Under the pieces are notes generated by a model. The model was not told the DNA's origin. It saw only the letters and a list, made by a program, of their open reading frames with translations, and did no database searches. The translations under genes and the position numbers were made by a program. Positions 1-7,415 of a stretch of 12,876 nucleotides of DNA are shown here, piece after piece. Origin of the DNA: Bacteroidales bacterium UBA1725 (GTDB taxonomy: Bacteria > Bacteroidota > Bacteroidia > Bacteroidales > UBA932); contig DCIN01000044.1 of NCBI GenBank assembly GCA_002315815.1, forward strand, positions 9,662-22,537. Direction: 5' to 3'. Within the stretch, counting starts at the first letter, position 1. Each line of letters starts with the position of its first letter.

Positions 1-52
1 GGTAACTTATTTTTTCGCTTCACTAAAGCAAAGAAGTAAACTGAAATAAAAA

Positions 53-84
53 TGACCCCGTCGGCCAGGACTTTGTTGGGGTCA
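53..84. terminator. Hairpin in left-edge intergenic DNA, possible terminator
   Basis: A 7-bp perfect inverted repeat (TGACCCC at 53-59, GGGGTCA at 78-84) encloses an 18-base loop. Read on the minus strand the stem is followed by a T-rich run (TTTTTATTTC), as in an intrinsic terminator, but no minus-strand gene lies to its right. On the plus strand the tail is not U-rich. It may end a plus-strand gene left of the window or may be non-functional. Apart from this hairpin, the palindrome at 129-144 and the promoter box at 177-184, I see nothing in bases 1-205. Confidence 0.3.
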
Positions 85-128
85 ATCAAATATCGAAAGA
101 TTTTGCAAACTGGAACTGATACAGAATA

Positions 129-144
129 ATATTTAGATAAATAT
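129..144. promoter_or_regulatory. AT-rich palindrome, candidate TetR operator
   Basis: Seven-base arms (ATATTTA / TAAATAT) flank a central GA, giving a perfect 16-bp palindrome about 60 bases upstream of the repressor start. Size and position suit an operator for a dimeric TetR-family repressor acting on its own operon. AT-rich palindromes arise by chance, however, and it lies upstream of the putative -7 box rather than over it. The operator role is inference. Confidence 0.25.
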
Positions 145-176
145 AAGAATAATACACTTTCTTTATGTAAAATGTG

Positions 177-184
177 TAAATTTG
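177..184 (+). promoter_or_regulatory. Bacteroidota -7 promoter box for the efflux operon
   Basis: TAAATTTG matches the TAnnTTTG consensus exactly and lies 21 bases before the repressor ATG at 206. No good TTTG -33 box sits 19-21 bases upstream (the nearest, TTTC at 158-161, is too close), so the promoter looks weak or regulated. Confidence 0.4.
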
Positions 185-205
185 CAGTCGCTTTCACCTT
201 GATTT

Positions 206-778
206 ATGAATAGGGACAAATATCTGACTGCTATCGTCACCCTTTTGAAAGAGGAAGGGTTGGGCCTTTCTATGGATACTGTTGCATCCAGGATAGGAAT
301 TACCCGCAAAACACTGTACAATACTTTTTCCTCCAAGGACTGTATGATAGATGATTGTCTGGAATATGTCTCTCGGCAGTTCAAGGAGAGCCTTTCCTGT
401 ATGGATGATCTCGCCGTTCCCGCCTCCGTCAGGTTCAGCAGGGGTGTCACCACGCTCAGACTGTATTTTAAGGATATGTCTCATATCTTTATGCGGGATT
501 TGATGGAGTATTATCCACAGAAGGCTTCACTTGACCATACGGCAGGTTCTTCGTACTTCGAGGAAAAGATTGCTGCCAACATAGCGGATGGGCAAAAAAA
601 CGGTGAATATCGTATGGATATAGACCCGTCGCTGTTCGCCAAATACATCTCCTTTTCGATTTTCTCTTTTTTTCAGAAGGAAGTGATGAGGGCTAACACT
701 TACTCTGCCGATTATTATTTCGAGCAGGTCATCAATTTTAATATCAACGCTTTAGTGAATCACAGGCAAATAGCCTGA
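206..778 (+). CDS. TetR/AcrR-family transcriptional repressor, first gene of RND efflux operon
   Basis: A 190-residue protein of typical TetR size. The N-terminal helix-turn-helix lies at about residues 20-45: LSMDTVASRIGITRKTLYN, followed by FSSKD, is the classic recognition-helix pattern of the family. The C-terminal ligand-binding and dimerisation part (about 50-190) is divergent, so no inducer can be predicted. The gene lies 21 bases before the TolC-like gene, with pump genes following on the same strand, so it most likely represses its own operon and is released by pump substrates. The start at 206 is supported by the -7 box at 177-184 and by the HTH beginning at the usual distance from the N terminus. 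Family assignment is from visible motifs; the regulatory target is inferred from position. Confidence 0.88.
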   Translation: MNRDKYLTAIVTLLKEEGLGLSMDTVASRIGITRKTLYNTFSSKDCMIDDCLEYVSRQFKESLSCMDDLAVPASVRFSRGVTTLRLYFKDMSHIFMRDLMEYYPQKASLDHTAGSSYFEEKIAANIADGQKNGEYRMDIDPSLFAKYISFSIFSFFQKEVMRANTYSADYYFEQVINFNINALVNHRQIA

Positions 779-799
779 TAATAAACTCGAAAGACATCA

Positions 800-2200
800 A
801 TGAAAAAGATTCCTTCATTATTTATCTTTTTGCTCCTGGCCCTCATCCCCCATACAGACTTGTTGTCCCAGGAATTGTCATCTCAGGAATTGTCATCTCA
901 GGAATTGTTCACCTTGAGACAATGTCTCGACTATGCACTTGAGAACAATCAGAGCTTGCAGAAAGACAGGCTTGGACTGGAAACATCCGTGCAGGCCAAA
1001 AGGGAACTGATAGGTTCACTTCTTCCCCAGATAAGTGCAACTGCAGGCTTGACCAACAATATCCAGAAGACCACCGTTGCGATGCCCAATTTTATCGAGA
1101 ATGCGAAGCCTGAGGCCCAGCGGGACCCGACTGCTCCAAAGTACCTCACAGTCACTATGGGTATGGACTATTCAGCGAACTGGGGTGCCAGCCTCTCGCA
1201 GCAACTGGTGAATTTTTCTCTTTTCAATGCCTTGACCATTGCCAACACCACCGCGCAGATGACGGAGCTGGGAGTGGAGATGAGTGAAAATGATGTAATT
1301 GCCCAGACCGCTCTGGTTTACTACAATGTCCAGGTTCTGGAATATGCCGTGTCGCAGTTCGATAAAAGCATTGACCTGATGGATAAGACTCTCAATATAC
1401 TTCAGGTCAACAAGGACAACGGCCTTGTGCGTCAGGTTGACCTGGATAGGCTGACAGTCACTCGAACCAATCTGGAAACTGAGAAGAGTTCAATCTCGCA
1501 GGCTATGGAAATCCAGAAGAACCTGCTGAAACTTCAGATGGGTTATCCGATGACGGATCCGATAGAGGTGGAGGCTCTGGACATCGACCGTATGGAAGGT
1601 CAGCTCCGCAGTGCAGTGAATCCGGAATTCCATCTGGACAATCTCCTTCCATACAGGATTCTCAAACAGCAGAAGACACTTGCCGGCCTGCAGTACAAGT
1701 CTGCTGTGTATGAGAATCTCCCCACCTTGTCTTTTGGAGCGAATTATTCAATGAACTATATAGGAGACGATTTCAAAGGTGAGACATTTCGGCATTTCCC
1801 CGTATCTATGCTGTCTCTCAACTTGAGGATGCCCATTTTCTCCGGCCTTTCCAAGACGGCCAAGGTCAAGAAAGCGAAAATCGAGATGATGAAGACAGAG
1901 AAAGACGCCCAGATGCTGGAGCAGAGTCTCAGAATGAGCCACAACAATGCCATAATGCAACTTGAACAGCAGCTTCGCACCATTGATTCACAGCATAGGA
2001 ACAAGAATCTTGCTGAAGAGGTGTACAATGTGACCCAGTATAATTTCGAGGAAGGCATATCTCCATTCTCTGATGTGATAAACGCTTCATCCTCAATGAT
2101 AGAAGCCCAGATGAACTATGTTGATGCCCTGAGTAAATGTATGAAGGCGTACATTGATCTCAAGAAAGCTGACGGAACAGTGGCAGATATAAGAAGGTAA
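800..2200 (+). CDS. TolC-family outer membrane efflux protein
   Basis: A 466-residue outer-membrane channel subunit. A signal peptide (about residues 1-24: Met-Lys-Lys, a hydrophobic core, then LLSQ) is followed by a TolC-type start, LRQCLDYALENNQSL. The body has the long alternating helical and beta segments of the OEP family, with typical phrases such as ALVYYNVQVLE, VDLDRLTVTRTNLE and FEEGISPFSDVINA. It should form a trimeric beta-barrel and periplasmic tunnel that exports substrates from the RND pump downstream. An SSQEL repeat encoded by a 15-bp tandem repeat lies between signal peptide and mature domain. The gene sits 21 bases after the repressor and 31 before the adaptor gene. The family is clear; substrate specificity is unknown. 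Confidence 0.93.
   Translation: MKKIPSLFIFLLLALIPHTDLLSQELSSQELSSQELFTLRQCLDYALENNQSLQKDRLGLETSVQAKRELIGSLLPQISATAGLTNNIQKTTVAMPNFIENAKPEAQRDPTAPKYLTVTMGMDYSANWGASLSQQLVNFSLFNALTIANTTAQMTELGVEMSENDVIAQTALVYYNVQVLEYAVSQFDKSIDLMDKTLNILQVNKDNGLVRQVDLDRLTVTRTNLETEKSSISQAMEIQKNLLKLQMGYPMTDPIEVEALDIDRMEGQLRSAVNPEFHLDNLLPYRILKQQKTLAGLQYKSAVYENLPTLSFGANYSMNYIGDDFKGETFRHFPVSMLSLNLRMPIFSGLSKTAKVKKAKIEMMKTEKDAQMLEQSLRMSHNNAIMQLEQQLRTIDSQHRNKNLAEEVYNVTQYNFEEGISPFSDVINASSSMIEAQMNYVDALSKCMKAYIDLKKADGTVADIRR
869..908 (+). repeat. 15-bp in-frame tandem repeat in the TolC-like gene
   Basis: Two perfect copies of CAGGAATTGTCATCT (869-883, 884-898) are followed by a partial third copy starting at 899. The unit is a multiple of three, so copy-number change by slipped-strand pairing would add or remove the pentapeptide SSQEL just after the predicted signal-peptide cleavage region without breaking the frame. 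Confidence 0.9.
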
Positions 2201-2231
2201 AATAATAATCATTTGAAATATAATCAGGTAT

Positions 2232-3278
2232 ATGAAAAAAATAGCTCCAATTGTAATAATTGTGCTGGTGGTGGGCGGAATGGTTGCCCTCTTGGCTTAC
2301 AACAAAAAGAAAATGAACGCTGAGACAACTTCCACTATTCAGTCGGAAAAGCGTGTCGCAGTATCCACCATTACAGTCGAGGAGGAGAACTACAGCCTCG
2401 AGTTCACATCGAACGGTATAGTCCAGGCTGTCAGCGAACTCAACTTCGTGTCCAACGTACAGGGTCGGGTGACGGCTATTTATGCAGACAACGGCAAGTT
2501 TGTCCGGCAGGGGGAACCTCTGCTCAAGATAGAGAGCGAACTTCTGGAATCCGACTACAACGCCGCCCTTGCAGCGTACGAGGCAATGTCCCAGGATGTG
2601 CAGCGCTTTACCAATTCCAACAAGGCGGGAGGTGTTACGGATCAGCAGCTGGACAATATGAAGACCCAGCTTGCAGCGGCAAAGAGCCGTTTGGACAGGA
2701 GCCGCAAGATGTTCGAAGATGCTGTTGTGAAGTCCCCTATGACAGGAGTCATCAATTCACGTTATGTGGAACTCGGTTCTCTCATAGCTCCCAATGCCCC
2801 TCTTTTTGATATTGTTAACGACACCCGTCTCAAGATGACGGTAGGCGTTTCCGAAGGACGTGTCAAAATGCTCTCCAAGGGACAGAAAGTCAGTCTTACA
2901 GGTTCCGTGGCCGGGAAGAAATACAGTGGAACTGTCAACTTCATCGGCATCAAGACGGACCGGGGCCTCAACTACCCTGTGGAAATTTATCTTGACAGGG
3001 ACGACGACATTCAGATAGGTATGTATCTCAAGGTGCTCTTTTCGGAGAATACCGCACATACAGGCCTGCTCGTACCACGCAAGGCCATAGTGGGCAGTGC
3101 CAAGGCAGCCAATGTCTATCTGGTCCAAAATGACAGGGCCGTCCGCCGGGAAGTCGTTCTCGGTGAGATGACAGGAGACAAGGTTGAGATTCTCTCCGGC
3201 ATCAGTGCGGGAGATGAAATCATTACGGCAGGAATAATGAATGTTGCAGACGGCACTGAACTCACCCGCGTAAAATAA
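2232..3278 (+). CDS. Periplasmic adaptor (membrane fusion protein, HlyD/AcrA family) of RND pump
   Basis: A 348-residue adaptor linking the inner-membrane pump to the TolC-like channel. Residues about 4-23 form a hydrophobic N-terminal anchor; there is no lipobox cysteine, so it is probably membrane-anchored rather than a lipoprotein. The first lipoyl half-domain is at about 68-100 (GRVTAIYADNGKFVRQGEPL), a short helical hairpin rich in Ala, Gln and Lys at about 101-164, and the second lipoyl half at about 165-196 (VVKSPMTGVINSRYVELGSL). Beta-barrel and membrane-proximal segments follow, with GLLVPRKAIVGSA and VEILSGISAGDEIITAG typical of the family. It ends six bases before the pump gene, so the two are almost certainly co-transcribed. 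Confidence 0.93.
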   Translation: MKKIAPIVIIVLVVGGMVALLAYNKKKMNAETTSTIQSEKRVAVSTITVEEENYSLEFTSNGIVQAVSELNFVSNVQGRVTAIYADNGKFVRQGEPLLKIESELLESDYNAALAAYEAMSQDVQRFTNSNKAGGVTDQQLDNMKTQLAAAKSRLDRSRKMFEDAVVKSPMTGVINSRYVELGSLIAPNAPLFDIVNDTRLKMTVGVSEGRVKMLSKGQKVSLTGSVAGKKYSGTVNFIGIKTDRGLNYPVEIYLDRDDDIQIGMYLKVLFSENTAHTGLLVPRKAIVGSAKAANVYLVQNDRAVRREVVLGEMTGDKVEILSGISAGDEIITAGIMNVADGTELTRVK

Positions 3279-3284
3279 ACCGAT

Positions 3285-6200
3285 ATGAAGATTTCAGAAC
3301 TGTCAATCAGGCGACCGATATACGTAATTGTATTGTTTATGGTCGTCGCCATACTCGGTTTCCTCGGGTATTCCTCCCTTCAGGCCGAATTAATGCCCAA
3401 GTTTACTCCTCCTTCGATGAATGTGCAGGTGGTCTATCCCGGTGCATCCCCTTCCGAGGTGGAGAATTCTCTTACCCGCAAGCTTGAGGATGCCTTGTCA
3501 TCCCTGCAGGGAATAGAGTCTATGCGATCCTACTCATTTGAAGGAATGTCGATGGTCTTTGTCTCCTTCACCTACGGCACGGATATAGACAAAGCCATTT
3601 CTGATGCTCAGAACAAGATTGACTCAAAGAAAGCTGCGCTCCCGAGCTCCATTCTTTCACCGATGATCAACAAGATTACCGTGGACGACAAATCCATCAT
3701 CACCCTTTCCGTCACTTCGGACTTGGAAACGACCGAATTCAGCGATCTGGTGGAGCACCGCATTGTTCCGGAACTGCTCCGTGTGCCGGGAATGGCCAAG
3801 GTGGAATCTGTGGGAGAACGCCCCAAAGAGATTCAGGTCAATCTGGATATGGAGGTGATGAGGGCGCTGGGAATGACGCCTGTTCAGGTTCTCGGTGTGC
3901 TTCGTTCGGCAAATCTTGATTTCCCTACCGGAAGTGTCCGCAATGACAGGACCAACACTTCCATACGTCTTTCCGGGAAGCTTCAGAGTGTGGACGAGAT
4001 ACGCAGCCTGGTGGTGATGACTCTCCCTAACGGCACCCAGATACGTATGTGCGACGTGGCGGAAATCACAGAGAGTGCCAAGGATGCGGTCAAACTGGCT
4101 CGCGTGAACGGCAGGGACGCCGTTCTGCTCAATATTTTCAAGCAGGGCGATGCCAATGCCATAAGCCTCAGCGACCGCGTTTCCGAAAGAATAGAGTACC
4201 TGGAGGATTATTACTCCGACGTAAACCTGAAGGTGGAGAAAGTCTCAGACTCGTCCAACTTCACTCGTGAATCCATCAGCAGTGTGCTTGTGGACCTTGT
4301 GCTGGCTATTTTGCTGGTGACATTCGTCATCCTGCTCTTTCTCCACAACTGGCGGAATGCCCTGATGGTAATGCTGGTGGTTCCGCTGTCTCTCATCGGA
4401 GCCTTCATAGGTATGAAACTCTTCCATTTCACGCTTAATCTGATGTCCCTGCTTGGTCTGTCAGTCGTGATTGGAGTGCTTGTCGATGATGCGATTGTTG
4501 TCATCGAGAATGTTTACAGGCATCTCGAGATGGGTAAGGACTCCGTCAAGGCAACCAAGGATGCTATGAACGAAATTGGATTCACCGTCATCACCGTCAC
4601 TCTGGTTCTGGTGATTGTGTTCCTTCCCATTGCGCTGACCGACAGTTTGGTGTCCGATATTCTAAGGCAGTTCTGCGGGGTAATCATCTTTGCCATACTC
4701 TTCAGCCTTCTGGCTGCGCTCACTCTGGTGCCCCTGCTTACTGCCCGCTACGGCAGACTTGAGACTCTGTCTCCTGCAAAGGCCGGCGGCCGTTTCCTTA
4801 TCGGCTTTGAGAACGTAGTCGGAAAATTCGGTGACTGGATTGCCGGTATCCTGCGCTGGTCTCTTGGCCATAAACGTTGGCTGGGTCTGGCCGTGCTGGG
4901 AGTTACCGTCCTTATTTTTTCGCTCTTCCCTATGGGTTTCATAGGATTTGAGTTTATGCCAGATGTGGACCAGAGTGAATTTTCCACTCTCATAGAGATG
5001 CCTAAGGACATCTCCATAGACGAGTCCTCCAAGGTCGTGGCCAGAGCCGAGGACTGGCTCCTGAGTCAGAAGGAAATCTGCGAAGTGGTCACGATGATTG
5101 GTCTCACCAACAGCAACAACGAAAGCACTCAGGGTACCCCGTATCTTGCTGAAATTACCTGCAAGATGGTACCGCCCTCCGACAGGAAGGAATCCGTGAC
5201 CGGGTATATTTCTCATCTTCGCAAGGAACTTACTGATTATCTTGTAGATGCAAAAATCAAGATGTTCGCGGCCAGTCTGCACGGTGCCGGCAACAGCGCT
5301 GACATAGAGTACGTGATTTCTGGAAGTCAGGCAGATTCCGTGGCTCTGTTCAGCGAATATGCCTTGGATGTGATGCGTTCTATCCCCGGTACACTGCAGC
5401 AGCAGATTTCCACCGGTAGCGGAATGCCTGAAGTCGAAGTTGTGGTTGATCGCGAAAAAATGTCCGCTCTCGGCCTGGCTCTGGACAATGTCGGCCTGAC
5501 CCTTCAGATGGCTTTTCAGGGCAACACCTCAATGAAATTCGTGCAGAACGACTATGAGTATGACATAAACATTCGTGCTGACAAGTTCTATCGCGAGAAT
5601 ATCGACGATGTAGCGGGTTTGACCTTTGTGAATGCACAGGGCAGCCGCATCACACTGGATCAGTTCGCTCAAGTCAGGCTTGGCACTGGTCCCAACCGTC
5701 TGGAGCGTTACAACCGTAATCCTTCGGTCACAGTCAGTTCAAATGTGGTGGGTATCTCCGCAGGAGCAGTCTCAGGTGAATTCCTTTCGAGGGTTGAGGA
5801 CAAGGCCCGCGAGATGGGCGTGACTCTGGAGACTGTGGGAGATATGAAGTCGATGATGGACTCTATGGGAGTGATGGGAGTTGCATTGCTTCTCTCCCTT
5901 ATCCTGATGTATCTGGCAATGGTTGTTCTTTACAACAACTGGCTTGATCCTCTTGTTGTGATGTTCTCCATACCGTTCTCCATACTCGGAGCAATACTTG
6001 CCCTGGCGCTTTCCGGCACCTCATTGAACATTTATGCTATGCTCGGTCTGGTAATGCTGGTGGGTCTGGTGGCAAAGAACGCAATTCTGCTCGTGGATTT
6101 TGCCAACGAACAACTTGCAGCAGGCTGCGAGATGGATGAAGCATTGATTTCTGCTGTGCGTATGCGTACGCGCCCTATCCTTATGACAGCCCTGTCCACC

Positions 6201-6362
6201 ATCATCGGTATGATTCCTGTAGCCATTGCCTCAGGATCCAGTGCCGAACTCCGAAACGGAATAGGTTGGGTCATTATCGGCGGAATGACATTGTCGACAC
6301 TGCTGACGCTTGTTGTGGTTCCCGTAGTATTCAAAGTTTTCCACCGTTCGGCACGCCAATAG
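3285..6362 (+). CDS. RND-family (HAE1/AcrB-type) efflux pump, inner membrane
   Basis: A 1025-residue pump, close to the 1020-1050 expected for AcrB-like proteins. It shows the duplicated RND plan: an N-terminal transmembrane helix (about 12-30), a periplasmic porter/docking loop, a helix bundle (about 333-490), then a second loop and bundle (about 860-1018). The TM4 proton-relay pair is present as Asp401-Asp402 in VLVDDAIVVIENV, and the TM10 lysine as Lys931 in GLVAKNAILLVDFANE. This pattern is characteristic of proton-driven HAE1 multidrug transporters and argues against a degenerate pump. The trimer should take amphipathic compounds from periplasm or outer leaflet and pass them to the TolC-like channel through the adaptor encoded just upstream. 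Substrates cannot be predicted. It is the last gene of the operon; no convincing intrinsic terminator follows. Confidence 0.95.
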   Translation: MKISELSIRRPIYVIVLFMVVAILGFLGYSSLQAELMPKFTPPSMNVQVVYPGASPSEVENSLTRKLEDALSSLQGIESMRSYSFEGMSMVFVSFTYGTDIDKAISDAQNKIDSKKAALPSSILSPMINKITVDDKSIITLSVTSDLETTEFSDLVEHRIVPELLRVPGMAKVESVGERPKEIQVNLDMEVMRALGMTPVQVLGVLRSANLDFPTGSVRNDRTNTSIRLSGKLQSVDEIRSLVVMTLPNGTQIRMCDVAEITESAKDAVKLARVNGRDAVLLNIFKQGDANAISLSDRVSERIEYLEDYYSDVNLKVEKVSDSSNFTRESISSVLVDLVLAILLVTFVILLFLHNWRNALMVMLVVPLSLIGAFIGMKLFHFTLNLMSLLGLSVVIGVLVDDAIVVIENVYRHLEMGKDSVKATKDAMNEIGFTVITVTLVLVIVFLPIALTDSLVSDILRQFCGVIIFAILFSLLAALTLVPLLTARYGRLETLSPAKAGGRFLIGFENVVGKFGDWIAGILRWSLGHKRWLGLAVLGVTVLIFSLFPMGFIGFEFMPDVDQSEFSTLIEMPKDISIDESSKVVARAEDWLLSQKEICEVVTMIGLTNSNNESTQGTPYLAEITCKMVPPSDRKESVTGYISHLRKELTDYLVDAKIKMFAASLHGAGNSADIEYVISGSQADSVALFSEYALDVMRSIPGTLQQQISTGSGMPEVEVVVDREKMSALGLALDNVGLTLQMAFQGNTSMKFVQNDYEYDINIRADKFYRENIDDVAGLTFVNAQGSRITLDQFAQVRLGTGPNRLERYNRNPSVTVSSNVVGISAGAVSGEFLSRVEDKAREMGVTLETVGDMKSMMDSMGVMGVALLLSLILMYLAMVVLYNNWLDPLVVMFSIPFSILGAILALALSGTSLNIYAMLGLVMLVGLVAKNAILLVDFANEQLAAGCEMDEALISAVRMRTRPILMTALSTIIGMIPVAIASGSSAELRNGIGWVIIGGMTLSTLLTLVVVPVVFKVFHRSARQ

Positions 6363-6510
6363 TTGCAGAATCGAATCATCAAAATACTCGCGAATGAGAA
6401 AGGTCTTTCCTATTCTTTTTCTTCTTCTTCTTCCCTAAACAGTAAGAAGTTGCGCTGTGGGTTCTTTCAACAACCTGGCGAGTACAGTCTGTTCTCTTTC
6501 TCTTGCAACA
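6363..6510. other. Intergenic DNA after the pump gene, pyrimidine-rich tract
   Basis: No gene is visible. A pyrimidine-rich run with TTC repeats (about 6406-6436) follows a weak short inverted repeat GAAAG/CTTTC (6400-6411). This could help end transcription of the efflux operon, but the stem is too short for a firm terminator call. Confidence 0.3.
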
Positions 6511-6556
6511 ATAAGTGATTTCATATCCCGACTTTGACAGCTTATGACTCAAGAAC

Positions 6557-6722
6557 GTAGATGTGTATCTTCAAGGCTTGTTTGTGTGCAAGAAGAAGAA
6601 ACGTAGCGGCTCTGTGAGAATTAGACCTTGAGGAAATGGCCCAGCTTGAGGTCAAAGCTCGTCGCCGGATATAGAATGCATCGGGCAGATGTCATTTGAC
6701 TTCGACGAGAGCGAGAAAGACC
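6557..6722 (+). pseudogene. Possible transposase N-terminal remnant inside the element
   Basis: Read from 6557 the DNA encodes VYLQGLFVCKKKKRSGSVRI and then a stop. After a frame change near 6630 it encodes EMAQLEVKARRRI and a stop, and back in the first frame from 6689 MSFDFDESEKD. A basic KKxRSGSV segment followed by an LExxARRxI helix and a short acidic stretch recalls, from memory, the N-terminal region of IS1634-type transposases in Bacteroidales. Most of the protein would be deleted. The resemblance is weak and not checked by any search; the fragment may be non-coding. Confidence 0.25.
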
Positions 6723-6737
6723 GTCAAACTGCGTTTG

Positions 6738-6821
6738 GTACCGCTGGAGGCTCTGTGCGGTACGAAAAGCCTTTCGGAGAGTGGTTTGTACCGCTGGAGG
6801 CCCTGTGCGGTACGAAAAGCC
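6738..6821. repeat. Two 34-bp direct repeats with 50-bp period, each a hairpin
   Basis: Copies at 6738-6771 and 6788-6821 differ at a single base (T at 6752, C at 6802). Each begins with GTACCGC and has GCGGTAC 12 bases later, giving a 7-bp stem and a loop TGGAGGCTCTGT or TGGAGGCCCTGT. Both are followed by GAAAAGCC. The pair lies inside the small mobile element. Confidence 0.85.
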
Positions 6822-6934
6822 CCGGAGTACGGATGTACATAACGAGAAATGCCGTGAAAGCGATACGAAAATGCTGAATATGAACTACTCGGAACACTAC
6901 ACCATAGGAGGAGAACCTCAACCATTATTGAAAG

Positions 6935-6962
6935 CCCTCACGTGCGACGTGCGTGAGTAGGG
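6935..6962. repeat. Short hairpin near the right end of the element
   Basis: CTCACG (6937-6942) and CGTGAG (6952-6957) form a 6-bp stem around a 9-base loop. With a two-base bulge the outer CC and GG can extend it. It lies only 13 bases inside the right terminal repeat, a position where some insertion elements carry subterminal hairpins. Confidence 0.5.
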
Positions 6963-7093
6963 TGACGCATTGTCAAAGTCGGGAATAAGTGATTTCATAG
7001 TACTAAAATTAGACAATGTGAGGCTTCACTGAAATATGTACGGGATTTGCTCCCTGCGGTCGCACATCCCTGAACGCTCGCCGCGGGGCCCTT

Positions 7094-7244
7094 GCAAAGA
7101 GGTTGAAAATCAATAAGTCAGGCACTTTCGTGCCACTTGGTTTCTTTCCGTCTCCTTACAAAAGCAGGGCTTTTGACGGAGCCGTCCATAAACCAAGTCA
7201 GCACCGCAGATGCGGTGCTGACTTATTGATTTTCAATTCTTTGC
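7094..7244 (-). repeat. 151-bp nested-palindrome element, possible structured RNA next to tRNA-Ser
   Basis: Outer arms at 7094-7120 and 7219-7244 are complementary over about 26 positions, with two mismatched bases and one extra base on the left arm. Inside, with almost no unpaired bases between them, are a hairpin GCACCGCA-TC-TGCGGTGC (7201-7218), a stem ACTTGGTTT/AAACCAAGT (7190-7198 with 7135-7143) enclosing further short stems (TCCGTC/GACGGA and AAAAGC/GCTTTT), and a hairpin at 7121-7134. On the minus strand the last hairpin reads GGCAC-GAAA-GTGCC, a GNRA tetraloop, suggesting an RNA made in the same direction as the adjoining tRNA. The right edge coincides with the tRNA 3' end. It could equally be a repetitive element inserted next to the tRNA. 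About 95 bases to its left (7000-7093) show no gene, only a short palindrome TGCGGTCGCA. Confidence 0.65.
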
Positions 7245-7330
7245 GGAGAGAAAGGGATTCGAACCCCCGATACGGTCACCCGTATACCGCATTTCGAGTG
7301 CGGCGCCATCGACCACTCGGCCATCTCTCC
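7244..7330 (-). tRNA. tRNA-Ser (anticodon CGA)
   Basis: The minus strand from 7330 begins GGAGAGATGGCCGAGTGG, the signature of bacterial tRNA-Ser. The acceptor stem GGAGAGA pairs with TCTCTCC, with discriminator G at 7244. The anticodon arm is CCGCA-CTCGAAA-TGCGG, giving anticodon CGA (reads UCG). A long variable arm (TATACGG-GTGA-CCGTAT) marks a type II tRNA, and the T loop is TTCGAAT. The T stem has two G-U pairs. CCA is not encoded (GCAA follows). Length is 87 bases. Confidence 0.95.
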
Positions 7331-7340
7331 TTTGGGCGTG

Positions 7341-7372
7341 CAAATTTCGTTTCAAATAGGGAAAAAAACAAG
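7341..7372 (-). promoter_or_regulatory. Promoter of the tRNA-Ser gene
   Basis: On the minus strand, GAAATTTG (7348-7341) matches TAnnTTTG at all but the first base, and CTTG (7372-7369) lies 20 bases upstream as a near -33 box. Transcription would start a few bases before the tRNA 5' end at 7330. Both boxes carry one mismatch. Confidence 0.45.
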
Positions 7373-7392
7373 AATCTGCAGCCTATTCTTTC

Positions 7393-7412
7393 AAAAAACA
7401 GCAGGAATGCTG
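7393..7412 (-). terminator. Intrinsic terminator after thiM
   Basis: On the minus strand CAGCA-TTCC-TGCTG forms a 5-bp stem with a 4-base loop, followed directly by six T residues. It begins four bases after the thiM stop codon and separates the thiM operon from tRNA-Ser. The stem is short but the layout is textbook. Confidence 0.65.
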
Positions 7413-7415
7413 CAC

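Larger units (their letters stand above)
6511..6999. mobile_element. MITE-like or decayed insertion element with 14-bp TIRs and 15-bp target duplication
   Basis: A 459-bp element (6526-6984) has perfect 14-bp terminal inverted repeats: TCCCGACTTTGACA at 6526-6539 and its reverse complement at 6971-6984. It is flanked immediately by a perfect 15-bp direct repeat, ATAAGTGATTTCATA, at 6511-6525 and 6985-6999, which is what a target-site duplication looks like. The element is too short for a full transposase and holds no intact long gene, so it is non-autonomous or a deletion relict. Interior features are a possible broken transposase fragment, two 50-bp-spaced hairpin repeats and a terminal hairpin. 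A duplication this long is unusual for most insertion-sequence families; I cannot name the parent family with certainty. Confidence 0.8.

Noticed and set aside
4662..5282. 206-codon open frame on the minus strand
   Set aside because: It lies wholly inside the RND pump gene, whose motifs are clear, and encodes no recognisable domain.
6689..6877. 62-codon open frame across the hairpin repeats
   Set aside because: Its length depends on the 50-bp tandem repeat being translated twice (VPLEALCGT-like), it has no family signature, and it sits inside a decayed element. I treat only its first codons as a possible remnant.
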